Below, piece by piece: positions 7,015 through 16,438 of a stretch of 31,690 nucleotides of DNA. Positions within the stretch are counted from its first letter, which is position 1. Each line of letters starts with the position of its first letter. The notes beneath the pieces are model-generated. The model made no database searches, was not told where the DNA came from, and saw nothing but the letters and a program-made list of their open reading frames with translations. This stretch comes from JBIOJM01 sp044450785. Its GTDB lineage: Bacteria > Planctomycetota > Planctomycetia > Isosphaerales > Isosphaeraceae. The stretch is taken from assembly GCA_044450785.1 (NCBI GenBank), contig JBIOJM010000078.1, positions 1 to 31,690 of the forward strand, given 5' to 3'. The translations under genes were made by a program, and so were the position numbers.

Positions 7015-9183
7015 TCAACGGGACCGGCCGACCCAGGTCGCGAAGAGCGCCTCGGCGATCAGGAGAACGAGCAGCCCGCTCGCAAGCTCGTGCCAGATCT
7101 CGCGGCCGGTCGGCGAGAAGAGCGTGCTTCCCTCGGTTCGCGCCGACGCGATCTCGACCTCGAGCGGCTGCAACAGCGACTTGAGCTCAGACGGCTCGAT
7201 CCTTTCGAGTGCGCTTTCGCGCGGATCCGGATTGGCGGCGTATGAATCCTGCTGGGTCCCGAGCGGACCTTCATCCCAGGAAATGCGGTACAATCCGGCG
7301 CGGCGCGTGTCGGGCACGGCGATCACGGCGGCCGGGCCTTGATCGCCCTCCTTGTCGTCCGAGGGGACCGCCGACAGCGATTGAGGCTCGCCGCCGCCCG
7401 GCGAAGTCAACCGGGCGTTGGCGATCTGTTGGCTGGAGCGGATGACGCGCCTCATTCGCTCGCCGGCCGTGATCGTGTTGGCGAATGAGGTGGGGCGTGC
7501 CGATCCGCGGACGGCTTCACGCACGGCGAGGACGAAGCTCGGCTCGATCGGCCAGTCATTGCCGGCGCGGTCGGCGGTCGTCGTCCAGAGCAAGACGCAT
7601 CCCTCGCCCTTCTTCCGTTCGATCACCGCGGGCGACCGGGCCGGATCGTTCCAGCGGGCGAGCACCCGAACCTGCCCGTCTTCGCCTTCTGCGTCTTTCT
7701 CGTCGACCAGCATGATCTGGCGGACCGAGACTCGCTCAAGCGCCGACGGCTTCAGCTCCAGCAGTTTCTCGAGCGGCGACGGGCGCACCGGCTCGATGAT
7801 CAGGCCGCTCAATTTCTCGTCGACGAAGGACTTGAGCATGTACGGCAAGAGCCTGCCGTTCTGGCGGTACAGGAGGTCGTTGTAAAGGCCGGCGTCCAGT
7901 TTCGCCCCGGCGAAGATCATCAAGCCCATGCCGGCTTTCACCTGGCTGTCCAGGCGCGCGGCCTGCTCGGGCGTCGGGGCGGCGACATTGGCAAGGACGA
8001 GCACGTCGGGTGGCTCCAGACGCGGGGAAGCGAAATCGTGCTCGAGGACGACCTCGACGCGCCATGCCTCGGCCGCGCCGATCCCCACGGACAAGGGGGC
8101 GGCAAGGTAGTCGACCTCGGAGCCGAACGGCTCCGCCGACGGATCGCCATCCACCAGGCGGATCAAGAGAGAGTCCTTGACCGGGACGGCGGCCCAGCGT
8201 TGATTGTCGCCGGCGAGCTCATCGTCCGGAAGCTGGAGCGAGAGATCATGAGGTCCGGATCCCGGGAACGTCACGGACAGTGGGACCCGGGCGACTTCAT
8301 GAGGCGCAATATCCGGCAATCCCACCTCGGTCGGCTTGTCATCGACGCGCAGGACCGCCTTGGCGCCGGCCAAAATCCGCGGCGAGTCGTTGCGGATCAC
8401 CGCCTCCCAGCGGCTTTCCGCACCGGATAAGATCGTCCGGTCGAGCGGCACGAGCGCTTGAAACGAGACGTTGGCGACTTCGTCGGCCCCGACGTCGACG
8501 ATGCGCACGCGCACGTCTTGCTCCTTCCAGCGCCGGCTGATCGCGGCGACACCGCCCTCCCAGCCGGCCTTTCGCAGGTCGGTGATGATCGTGAGCTGCC
8601 GGGTGGGGTACGTGCAGGATCGCAGGACTTGATCGACGGCCTCGAGCACCGACGGCCATGCGGCGTGGGTGGCGGTCAGCGGCAGCGACAGCGCCGCGGC
8701 CGAGAATTCATCGCGGCGGGCCCCTTCCACGTCATGAAGCACCGGGGCGCGCGGCGCGGAGCTGGTCACCAGCGTGCAGCGATCCAGCGGGCGGGCGGCG
8801 GCCAGGAGGGCGGACGCGGTTTCTCTGGCGCGCTGGAATGACGCCAACCCTGGGGCGGCGTAGCCCATGCTGAGTGAGTCGTCGACCAGGACGACCTGGC
8901 TCGTGCGGCCGCCCGTGCCCAGCCATTGCTCCAGCCCCGTCGGGTTGACCACGGGCCGCGCGAGATAGAGGAACAATAACACAATGAGCGCAATCCGCAA
9001 CAACAGCAGCAGCAACTGCTCGAGCTGAATTCGCCGCCGATTCCGCTGAATCGTCAGCTTGAGGTAGCGCATCGGGGCCCATTCCACCCTGCGGAACCGC
9101 CGGCGGTTCAGCAGATGGATGATGATGGGGATCGCGCCCAAGAACGTACCCCAGATCAGCAATGGGCTCAAAAACGTCATCAT
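7015..9183 (-). CDS. BatA-like membrane protein with vWA domain
   Basis: The 722-residue protein opens with the BatA/aerotolerance-regulator N-terminal domain: a membrane helix at about 8-25 (LLIWGTFLGAIPIIIHLL), the basic RRRFRRVEWAPMRYL segment, and a second helix at 54-78 (QLLLLLLRIALIVLLFLYLARP). A vWA-type domain follows with an intact MIDAS DDSLS at 101-105. A long extracytoplasmic region follows, and a last hydrophobic stretch (LLVLLIAEALFATWVG) closes the protein. In related operons such proteins work with MoxR and DUF58 partners. It is the last of six coupled genes; its start overlaps the DUF58 stop (ATGA at 9183-9180), with ATG at 9180 the alternative. Family is clear; the client process is not known. 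Confidence 0.85.
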   Translation of the reverse strand: MMTFLSPLLIWGTFLGAIPIIIHLLNRRRFRRVEWAPMRYLKLTIQRNRRRIQLEQLLLLLLRIALIVLLFLYLARPVVNPTGLEQWLGTGGRTSQVVLVDDSLSMGYAAPGLASFQRARETASALLAAARPLDRCTLVTSSAPRAPVLHDVEGARRDEFSAAALSLPLTATHAAWPSVLEAVDQVLRSCTYPTRQLTIITDLRKAGWEGGVAAISRRWKEQDVRVRIVDVGADEVANVSFQALVPLDRTILSGAESRWEAVIRNDSPRILAGAKAVLRVDDKPTEVGLPDIAPHEVARVPLSVTFPGSGPHDLSLQLPDDELAGDNQRWAAVPVKDSLLIRLVDGDPSAEPFGSEVDYLAAPLSVGIGAAEAWRVEVVLEHDFASPRLEPPDVLVLANVAAPTPEQAARLDSQVKAGMGLMIFAGAKLDAGLYNDLLYRQNGRLLPYMLKSFVDEKLSGLIIEPVRPSPLEKLLELKPSALERVSVRQIMLVDEKDAEGEDGQVRVLARWNDPARSPAVIERKKGEGCVLLWTTTADRAGNDWPIEPSFVLAVREAVRGSARPTSFANTITAGERMRRVIRSSQQIANARLTSPGGGEPQSLSAVPSDDKEGDQGPAAVIAVPDTRRAGLYRISWDEGPLGTQQDSYAANPDPRESALERIEPSELKSLLQPLEVEIASARTEGSTLFSPTGREIWHELASGLLVLLIAEALFATWVGRSR

Positions 9184-10077
9184 GATTGAGATCGACTATC
9201 CCGGCGCGTGGCCCGGCCCGTCTCCTGGCGGAAGTGCAAGAAGAAGCTGAGCGAAGTGCCGAGCGGTTCGTCCGTGAGAAACCGCACGTGATCGTAGCCA
9301 CGCTTGCCGCACTCGCGCTCCACGCTGCTGACGAAATCACTCATGGCCTGTTGATACGACCGGCGAAACGCCCAGGGCTCGGCGAACAATTCTTCGTCGC
9401 CCTCGATGTCGTGGAAGATCGTCGGCCCATCGAAGGGCAGCTCGATCTCGTCGCGATCGAGCACCTGCATGACCAGCACCTCATGCCCGAGAAAACGGAG
9501 CCTGTTGAGGCTGTCGTAGAAAACGTCGAGGTCGGTGAACAGGTCCGACACGATCACCAGCAGGTTGCGGCGCCGGAATTGATCCGCCAGCGAGCGGAGC
9601 AAGCCGCCCAACTCCGTCTTGCGAGCAGGCGTGCATTTCTCGAGGAGATTCGACATCACGATGATCTGCGATTGTTTCGCGGCGGGCGGCAGCACCGTGC
9701 CGGCCGCTTCATCGAACAGGACCATGCCGACGGGGTCTTGCTGGCGGTTCAAGAGCATCGCGAGCGCGACGACCATCGTGGCGGCGTAGTCGAACTTGGA
9801 TAGGGTGGCGGAGCCACGATAGGCCATGGAGGCGCTGGCGTCGACGATGAATGTGACGCGTACGTTGCTTTCTTCTTCGTATTGTTTGATGTAGTGCCGG
9901 TCAGATCGCGCGAAGACGCGCCAGTCGAGCCGGCGGAGGTCTTCACCCGGGGTGTACTCACGGTACTGGGCGAACTCGACATTGAAGCCGTGAAACGGGC
10001 TGCGATGCATGCCGCTGATCGCTCCTTGGACGAGCCGCCGCGAACGGAGCGCGAGGTCCGTGATCTGCGCGATCACA

Positions 10078-11124
<1,047 letters not shown>

Positions 11125-11131
11125 GATCGCG

Positions 11132-11139
11132 TCCCTTCC
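11132..11139 (-). promoter_or_regulatory. Shine-Dalgarno site fixing the TTG start of the MoxR gene
   Basis: Read on the minus strand, GGAAGGGA sits 7 nt before TTG at 11124 and overlaps the end of the upstream stop codon (11139-11141). No ATG or GTG start fits this site in the MoxR frame. Confidence 0.65.
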
Positions 11140-12257
11140 TAGCGCTGGAAAACCGGCAGATACTTGAACGGAAGCTGCAAGATGATGACGGCGATCGAGC
11201 TGCCGTAAACCTGTCCGATCCCGTCGCCGTGCCATGAGCCGTCGGGCGCCTGCATGGCGATCAACTGATCGCGGGCGGCCGGAAAATACTTGTCCCAGTA
11301 CTGGTCGCCCGCCATGTAGAAACCTTGAGCGGCGTAAAGATGCGAGTAAAAGGAGTGGCCGCCCCCCTTGTCCCATCCTTCGTGCGTGCGGAACTGGTCC
11401 CACACATACTTGAGACAGTCGGTCGCGATGTTGCTGTCGAACTGGCCCGCGTTGTACAGCGTGGCGACGGCGGCCGCCGAGATGGGGAGCCTCGGCCCGC
11501 TGCCGGAGCCCAGGGAATACTGGATCGCGCCTTCGGGTGTGCGGCATTTCTCGAGGTATCGCACGGCTTCCTCGATGACGGCTCGCGGCACCAGGAATCC
11601 CGCGTTATGCGCGGCCCGCAGGCCCTGCACCTGGGTGACCGTCACCGACCCTTCGTCGCCGGTTCCTGGAACATAGCTCCAGCCGCCTTGCGGGCTCTGT
11701 CCTTGACTGGTGAGCGCCACGGCCTTGCGGACCGCCGCCCCCACCTGCTGGCGGAGCGATTCCTTGGTGATCATCCCGTAGACAGACGCGAGGAACATGA
11801 GCGCGAAGCCGTGGCCGTGCATGGGCTGACCGCTGTCCTGGCTGGGGCCGGTGAGCAACCCCGTGGGGGTGGCACAGCGCACCAGGTACTCGACGGCTCC
11901 CTGGACGTTGCGCGAGTAGCGGCCTCGCGTCGGCGAGTTGCCGTGAGCCAGGAGCGCCGTTCCAGCCAGGGCCGTCATGGCGACCGGGTAAGCCTCGCCG
12001 CCGCCCATGATCCACGACCCGTCGTCGGCTTGCTTGCCGGCGAGAAAGTCCAATCCCTTCACGACGGCCCGGAGGGTCTCGGGCGTGACGTGTTTGGGCA
12101 GGACCTCCTTCTGAGCGGATGAGCTGCGCGGGAAGCTCGCCAGCCAGCCGAGACCCGCGAGCGAGGCGACCGCGCGATTGCGACAGCGGACCACGAACGC
12201 CCGCCGGCTCAACCGCGTCGTTTTGCGCCCCACGTCGTCAGGCCCTTGGTTGCTCAT
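11139..12257 (-). CDS. Tat-exported protein with prenyltransferase/squalene-cyclase-like repeats
   Basis: The 372-residue protein has a twin-arginine signal (SRRAFV at 17-22, hydrophobic stretch to about 41, likely cleavage near SSA at 46-48). The mature part consists of alpha/alpha-barrel repeats of the terpenoid-cyclase/prenyltransferase fold, with QW-like motifs KQADDGSW, QSPQGGWSY and MQAPDGSW, and blocks such as HGHGFALMFLASVYGM and HSFYSHLYAAQGFYMAG. No DxDD or DxD-rich cyclase site is seen, so a binding or structural role is more likely than terpene chemistry. This family is common in planctomycete operons with MoxR and vWA genes. Its start overlaps the SIMPL gene stop by four bases. 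Confidence 0.8.
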   Translation of the reverse strand: MSNQGPDDVGRKTTRLSRRAFVVRCRNRAVASLAGLGWLASFPRSSSAQKEVLPKHVTPETLRAVVKGLDFLAGKQADDGSWIMGGGEAYPVAMTALAGTALLAHGNSPTRGRYSRNVQGAVEYLVRCATPTGLLTGPSQDSGQPMHGHGFALMFLASVYGMITKESLRQQVGAAVRKAVALTSQGQSPQGGWSYVPGTGDEGSVTVTQVQGLRAAHNAGFLVPRAVIEEAVRYLEKCRTPEGAIQYSLGSGSGPRLPISAAAVATLYNAGQFDSNIATDCLKYVWDQFRTHEGWDKGGGHSFYSHLYAAQGFYMAGDQYWDKYFPAARDQLIAMQAPDGSWHGDGIGQVYGSSIAVIILQLPFKYLPVFQR

Positions 12258-13120
12258 CGCGCTCCAGCCTGCCCCTTGGCATCGGATTTCGCATGAACCT
12301 CGAAACGCACCAGCAGCTCGACGCGAACCGGAATTTCCTGGAATTTTCCCGTCTCCAGCCGTTTTCGCGGCAGCTCGTCGTCGGAATTCGAGGTCCGGTC
12401 ACCGGGGACCGTGATTTCCCGGATCGCCATGATCGGCCCCAGCTCGACGTGGCTCAGCCTCGCCAGTCGCTGCGCCCGGGCTCGCGCGTCGGCGATCGCC
12501 TGCTCGTAGGCTTCCTCCTGAAGCTTGTCATAGTCATCGAGCACGAATCGAACCAGGCCCGTGGAGCCCTGCTGGTAGGGGTTATAGTAGTAGGGGTTGA
12601 ACACGTTCTGGGGGCCGACGTGCCCGCCGGCATCCTGAGCGACGTCGAGCAGCTTGCCGATCAGTTGCAAGAGCGCGTCTTCGTCCATCGTGCGGACGTT
12701 CGTCGCCTTGACCACGAGCTTGCGCGTGAGCTGGACTTCGGTCTTGTTGCGGGTATTCGGCTGGTAACCACCGAAATAGTAAGGGTTTTGCATGCCCTTC
12801 TGATCGACCAAGAGGCCGCGTTCCTCGACCGTCACGTTGGCGAGCTTCAAGGCGGTGAATGCGTCGTGGATCCGCCGCCTTGCGTCGCGATACTTGACGA
12901 TCGCATCGCCGGTCAGCTCCGAGGAGGCGGCAACCTCCAGATCGATCTCGATCAGGTTCGGCTTGACGGCGACGGAGCCTTTGCCGGCAACGGTAAAGCC
13001 TTCGATATTCTGGACCGGGCTCGGTCCGGTCATGTTCTGCATGAATTGAGCCCGAGCCGGGCGAACGGCACCGATTGAGGCCAGCGAGAGGACGATCACC
13101 GCGATCAAAGACTTTTTCAC
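12254..13120 (-). CDS. Periplasmic SIMPL-domain protein (DUF541)
   Basis: The 288-residue protein has a clear Sec signal peptide (MKKSLIAVIVLSLASIG..., cleavage after ARA at about 24). The mature part fits the SIMPL/DUF541 domain: GFTVAGKGSVAVKPNLIEIDLEV near the start, the helix YRDARRRIHDAF, and AYEQAIADARARAQRLARLSHVELG near 205-230, then a closing RVELLVRFEV strand. SIMPL proteins are envelope proteins often linked to oxidative or cell-wall stress; their biochemical role is poorly defined. An insert rich in Tyr, Asn and Pro (NPYYFGGYQPN; NPFNPYYYNPYQQ-like) decorates the domain. It overlaps both neighbours by four bases, so it is co-translated within the six-gene operon. Confidence 0.8.
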   Translation of the reverse strand: MKKSLIAVIVLSLASIGAVRPARAQFMQNMTGPSPVQNIEGFTVAGKGSVAVKPNLIEIDLEVAASSELTGDAIVKYRDARRRIHDAFTALKLANVTVEERGLLVDQKGMQNPYYFGGYQPNTRNKTEVQLTRKLVVKATNVRTMDEDALLQLIGKLLDVAQDAGGHVGPQNVFNPYYYNPYQQGSTGLVRFVLDDYDKLQEEAYEQAIADARARAQRLARLSHVELGPIMAIREITVPGDRTSNSDDELPRKRLETGKFQEIPVRVELLVRFEVHAKSDAKGQAGAR

Positions 13121-15213
13121 TTCGAAGCCCTCTCCTTGGTGGTGGCGGCACGATCCGGAACGGACGCGGTGCTACCGGCCGCCCGGCGCGGATAGGCTGA
13201 GATCGTGCGATTGGAAACGGCGAGAAGAAACGGATCGGTCAAGACCAGGTCGCCGCCCGCGGCGCCCAGGTCGGCGCCGCGAAAGATTCGGCGAATGGCC
13301 CCGGATTTCGGATCGATCTCGACGATGCCGCGGGGCGTCAGTTGCCACAGGCCGTCCGGCCGCACGAGGACGCGCGCGTCCATGCTGCCGGAGGGCAGCG
13401 GCGTCGACCACAAGAGCTGCCGGGTGTGAAGATCCATCGCGCTGATTTCGGCGCCGCCGAGAAAGACGGCGCGGTCGCTGGCGCCGAGCAAACGCGCGGA
13501 CTTCGAGATCGGCCGCTCCCACAGGAATTTCATCCGGTTCGGCTCGATGGCATAAAGACGCGTGGACTGCATGCCCTTCAAGAGGAAGGCATCGCCGATC
13601 CGGAGGGGTTCACTGCCGGCCGCGGTCGTTTCCGGTTGAGGCATGCCGTTGAAAAACATAAATCGGTTCTGGCCCTGAAGGGGGTCCGTCTTGTAGCCGT
13701 ATCCCCAATCGACCGTGCCGGAATCCGCGTCGAGCCGCGCGAAGACCCCGAGCTGGGTGTCGATGTAGAGTGTGCCCGCGCGGTACACGATCCGCGGCTG
13801 GGGCGCCGGGTCGCGATTATAATTATAGTAGTTGAAGCGATTGTCCTGCCGGAAGGTGCCGATCTCGGATTTCCAGAGCACTTTGCCGTCGTGGGGCTGG
13901 ATCGCCAGGACGAGTTGTTGCGGCATGCCCTGCTGTTGCTGCGGGGCTGTCACACCCTTGCCCGCGATGAAGAGCTTTCCGCCGGCCAGGAGCGGCCGGC
14001 CGGCCAGATCGATCTGGGCGTAATCGGCCAGGTCGGTTGATTGCCAGACCACCTCGCCGCTGCTGGCCCGGCGGCATGTCAACGAGAAGGGAGCCATGAA
14101 ATTCTGGTCCTTCAGGTCGCGTCCCAGGCTCCAGAGATATTCACCCGCGGCGACGATCGCGAACCGGCCGGGATCGAGGGCGTAATTCTGCATTGCCGAC
14201 GCTTCGAGATGATGGAACGACGCGGAGCGCCAGAGCATCTTTCCGGTCTTCAAGTCGAGGGCGAAAACGTACCCGAGATAGTTCACGAAAAGCATCGACC
14301 CGTCGATCGTGACGGCCGGCACGACGACGCTGACCGACGTGGATTCCCATTGAGTCAATTCGGCGGGACTCATGCCGGCCTCGACCGAAGCGGCAAAGCG
14401 CATCTGCCAGACCGGGTCCACCTGCCCGGCGAGGTCAAGACCATTGTCGCCGGCGCGAGGGGGCGGCTTCTCCGCGGCCGTCGCGTTTTGATCCTCTTTG
14501 ACGAGGCGGTCGAGCAGCTCGACGGGCGTTCCGGTCTGTCCCCCGATCGTCAGCTTCTCGTCGGTCCGGCGATCGGCCAGCTCGGTTCGTATCTGCTCGA
14601 ATTCGGAATCGCGACCCGCGCGGAACAGTGCCAGGCCGGCTTTCACATTGAGCAAGGCGGGCGACAAGTCCGTGTCGGGTCGTTCGCGCACGACAGTCAT
14701 CCAGCAATCGGCGGCGCGGTCGAAGTGGCCGAGCTCGAAGTACAGATCGCCCAATCGATCGGCGGCGTTATCGCCGATGGCGGTGAGGAAATAGGCCGAG
14801 TAGATGCGTTCGAGGGATTTCAGCTCGGATGGGCCCCTGGCATCCTCGAACAATTTCCGCGCTTCCGCGTCGTAGAACAATCGATAGGCAGACTGGCCTT
14901 GGGGCGGCAATGCCATGAGGATGGAGTGTCGTTTGCGCGCGACGGGGATGATGAAGCCCTTTTCTCCGTCGATGAATCGGTGGGTCTGCTCCTCGGGAAT
15001 GGTGTAGAGCGACTTCAAGGCGCGCTCCCAGGCAGAGCGTCGCTGAAAGCGTTCGAAATCATCGAGTGCCTCCTTGACCTCGGTCGATGCGGGTGGCATC
15101 TGCAACGGGCGATCCGGCTGGTCGTTGGAGACCTTGTCGTCGTCTTTTTCCTTGATCTGACCGACGGCAGCCACCGGTGAGAGCAAGAGGATCACGATGG
15201 CCAGGCGCGTCAT
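13117..15213 (-). CDS. Secreted PQQ-like beta-propeller protein
   Basis: The 698-residue exported protein has a signal peptide (MTRLAIVILLLSPVAAVG, cleavage near residue 18). The first ~200 residues include TPR-like helices (LGDLYFELGHFDRAADCWMTVVRERPD). The rest is a PQQ-type eight-bladed-like propeller with blades such as LFVNYLGYVFALDLKTGKMLWRS, LVLAIQPHDGKVLWKSE and ISAMDLHTRQLLWSTPL. These propellers usually serve as scaffolds; PQQ-dependent catalysis is not implied. I chose ATG 15213 over the GTG at 15219 because GAGGTGA lies 7 nt before the ATG. It is the first gene of the operon and its stop overlaps the SIMPL start (ATGA). Confidence 0.82.
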   Translation of the reverse strand: MTRLAIVILLLSPVAAVGQIKEKDDDKVSNDQPDRPLQMPPASTEVKEALDDFERFQRRSAWERALKSLYTIPEEQTHRFIDGEKGFIIPVARKRHSILMALPPQGQSAYRLFYDAEARKLFEDARGPSELKSLERIYSAYFLTAIGDNAADRLGDLYFELGHFDRAADCWMTVVRERPDTDLSPALLNVKAGLALFRAGRDSEFEQIRTELADRRTDEKLTIGGQTGTPVELLDRLVKEDQNATAAEKPPPRAGDNGLDLAGQVDPVWQMRFAASVEAGMSPAELTQWESTSVSVVVPAVTIDGSMLFVNYLGYVFALDLKTGKMLWRSASFHHLEASAMQNYALDPGRFAIVAAGEYLWSLGRDLKDQNFMAPFSLTCRRASSGEVVWQSTDLADYAQIDLAGRPLLAGGKLFIAGKGVTAPQQQQGMPQQLVLAIQPHDGKVLWKSEIGTFRQDNRFNYYNYNRDPAPQPRIVYRAGTLYIDTQLGVFARLDADSGTVDWGYGYKTDPLQGQNRFMFFNGMPQPETTAAGSEPLRIGDAFLLKGMQSTRLYAIEPNRMKFLWERPISKSARLLGASDRAVFLGGAEISAMDLHTRQLLWSTPLPSGSMDARVLVRPDGLWQLTPRGIVEIDPKSGAIRRIFRGADLGAAGGDLVLTDPFLLAVSNRTISAYPRRAAGSTASVPDRAATTKERASK

Positions 15214-15397
15214 GCTCACGTCACCTCACCGAGAAGGATTCTGCCCGCCGTGCGGCTGTTCTTGGCGCGATCGCCACGCTGCCGAGCAGCGAGAAACAAA
15301 GACGTTCGAAGTCGAGCGATGATCTCAAGGGCGTCCATGAACCCGGAGAGGAACTTAGTAAGACATTTGTAGTCGAACGCGGCACGAATCTGCAAGC

Positions 15398-15415
15398 GAA
15401 GTTTATTAGAAGTTT
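15398..15415. promoter_or_regulatory. Paired GAAGTTT direct repeats upstream of the six-gene operon
   Basis: GAAGTTT occurs at 15398-15404 and 15409-15415, one helical turn apart, inside a small dyad (gcgaag 15396-15401, cttcgc 15416-15421). It lies about 185 nt before the first gene of the operon in an AT-richer patch and could be an operator. No regulator is identified. I see nothing else definite in 15214-15777. Confidence 0.25.
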
Positions 15416-15777
15416 CTTCGCGGCCGGGCTGATCCGCGCGTTCGGAGATGGCTCTCGAGCCACGTGACTGCCGGGTCGAAGTAGAATGCACTGCCGGGCG
15501 GGGCAAGACGTTCGGTTTTCGGGTCGTGAGCGCTGGGTACCGTGAGATCGACGAACTCTCACTACAGGGTGGACACCTAACGGCTCCGTGCCACTGCAAG
15601 CCGAACATACCCGGGATCGGCACAAGGACGGAACGGTCACTGAGTGAGTACACCGGGCGCTCGGAGCGGAGATGCGCTGGGCGATTGAAGGAATCTTTTC
15701 CGGGCGCTAAGATAGAGTCGAGAGACAGTGCGAGCGGTAAGGTGCCGGGGTGTACGGCGATCACGGGGCACAACGTC

Positions 15778-16269
15778 ATGCCAATCCAGCTCACACAGCA
15801 AGACCGCCAAGACCTCGAGCAATTTGCGAGCCGAAAGATGCGGCCGACCAACGGGCAGAAGGCTCAAGCCCTGCTGGGCCTGGCTTCGGGCGAGACCCCG
15901 GAGCGCGTCTCGATGCTAGTAGGGATCACGAAGGAGGACCTCGCGTCGTTGGTAGACCTGTTCACCGAAGAAGGACTGGAAGGGGTCGGCTTGGGCCGTT
16001 CGGGTCGCAAGGGATCAGGCCGGTCCCAACCTCGCTCATATGCGACGATCGAGAAGACCCGCGGAGTCTGCGGGGGCTCAGCACGGGTCGCCGGGACGCG
16101 GATCCCGGTGTGGCAACTCATCGAGGCGCGCGGCCTGGGCGCCTCCGAAGCCCAACTCTTGATCGACTACCCCGGCCTGAAAGCTGTGAATCTAGTCGAC
16201 GCCTGGGCCTATGCGGAGGACCATCCGGACGAGATCGCTACCGAGGTCCACGCGAACGAGGTCGCTTGA
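15778..16269 (+). CDS. HTH-DUF433 fusion, antitoxin-like
   Basis: The 163-residue protein has two parts. Residues 5-80 form a homeodomain-like HTH of the kind seen at the N-terminus of IS630/Tc-type transposases (RPTNGQKAQALLGLASGE, then EEGLEGVGLGRSGRKG). Residues 88-155 are a DUF433 domain: KTRGVCGGSARVAGTRIPVWQLIEARGLGASEAQ with the conserved cGG-x-(5)-GTRIPV core, then DYPGL and DAWAYAEDHPDE. DUF433 proteins are commonly antitoxins paired with DUF5615 PIN-like toxins. Here no such toxin follows. The ATG at 15778 is chosen because the frame above it (open from 15448) is low-complexity and domain-free; the SD is weak. A DNA-binding regulator or orphan antitoxin is likely. Confidence 0.75.
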   Translation: MPIQLTQQDRQDLEQFASRKMRPTNGQKAQALLGLASGETPERVSMLVGITKEDLASLVDLFTEEGLEGVGLGRSGRKGSGRSQPRSYATIEKTRGVCGGSARVAGTRIPVWQLIEARGLGASEAQLLIDYPGLKAVNLVDAWAYAEDHPDEIATEVHANEVA

Positions 16270-16409
16270 CCCGTGGCCGCCTTCCGGACGCGGAAGAGCT
16301 CGCCCGGAGGATCGCCGAGGCCGTGTCCCATGAGGAACCGGGCGGACGCTGGCTGGCCAGAGTCGTCCGACCGAACCCGCGTGGTGGTTCTGCGAAGAAG
16401 AGGCGGTGA
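16266..16409 (+). CDS. Tiny ORF coupled to the DUF433 gene (47 aa)
   Basis: A TTG start at 16266 overlaps the DUF433 stop (TTGA), with GAGG about 5 nt before it. The product is short and basic, with the helix PDAEELARRIAEAVSHEE and a C-terminus ending in GGSAKKRR. It matches no family I recognise and stands where a DUF5615 toxin would be expected, so it could be a toxin remnant, a small partner, or chance. It ends 29 nt before the convergent cytochrome gene. Confidence 0.35.
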   Translation: MTRGRLPDAEELARRIAEAVSHEEPGGRWLARVVRPNPRGGSAKKRR

Positions 16410-16438
16410 GTGCGCACTCATGGGCCCGCTCTGCCTCC

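Noticed and set aside
11125..11547. N-terminal extension of the MoxR gene
   Set aside because: The extra ~140 residues are an out-of-frame reading of the cyclase-fold gene; the TTG with strong SD explains the start.
15448..15777. N-terminal extension of the DUF433 gene
   Set aside because: No domain, no SD, and composition unlike the downstream coding part.
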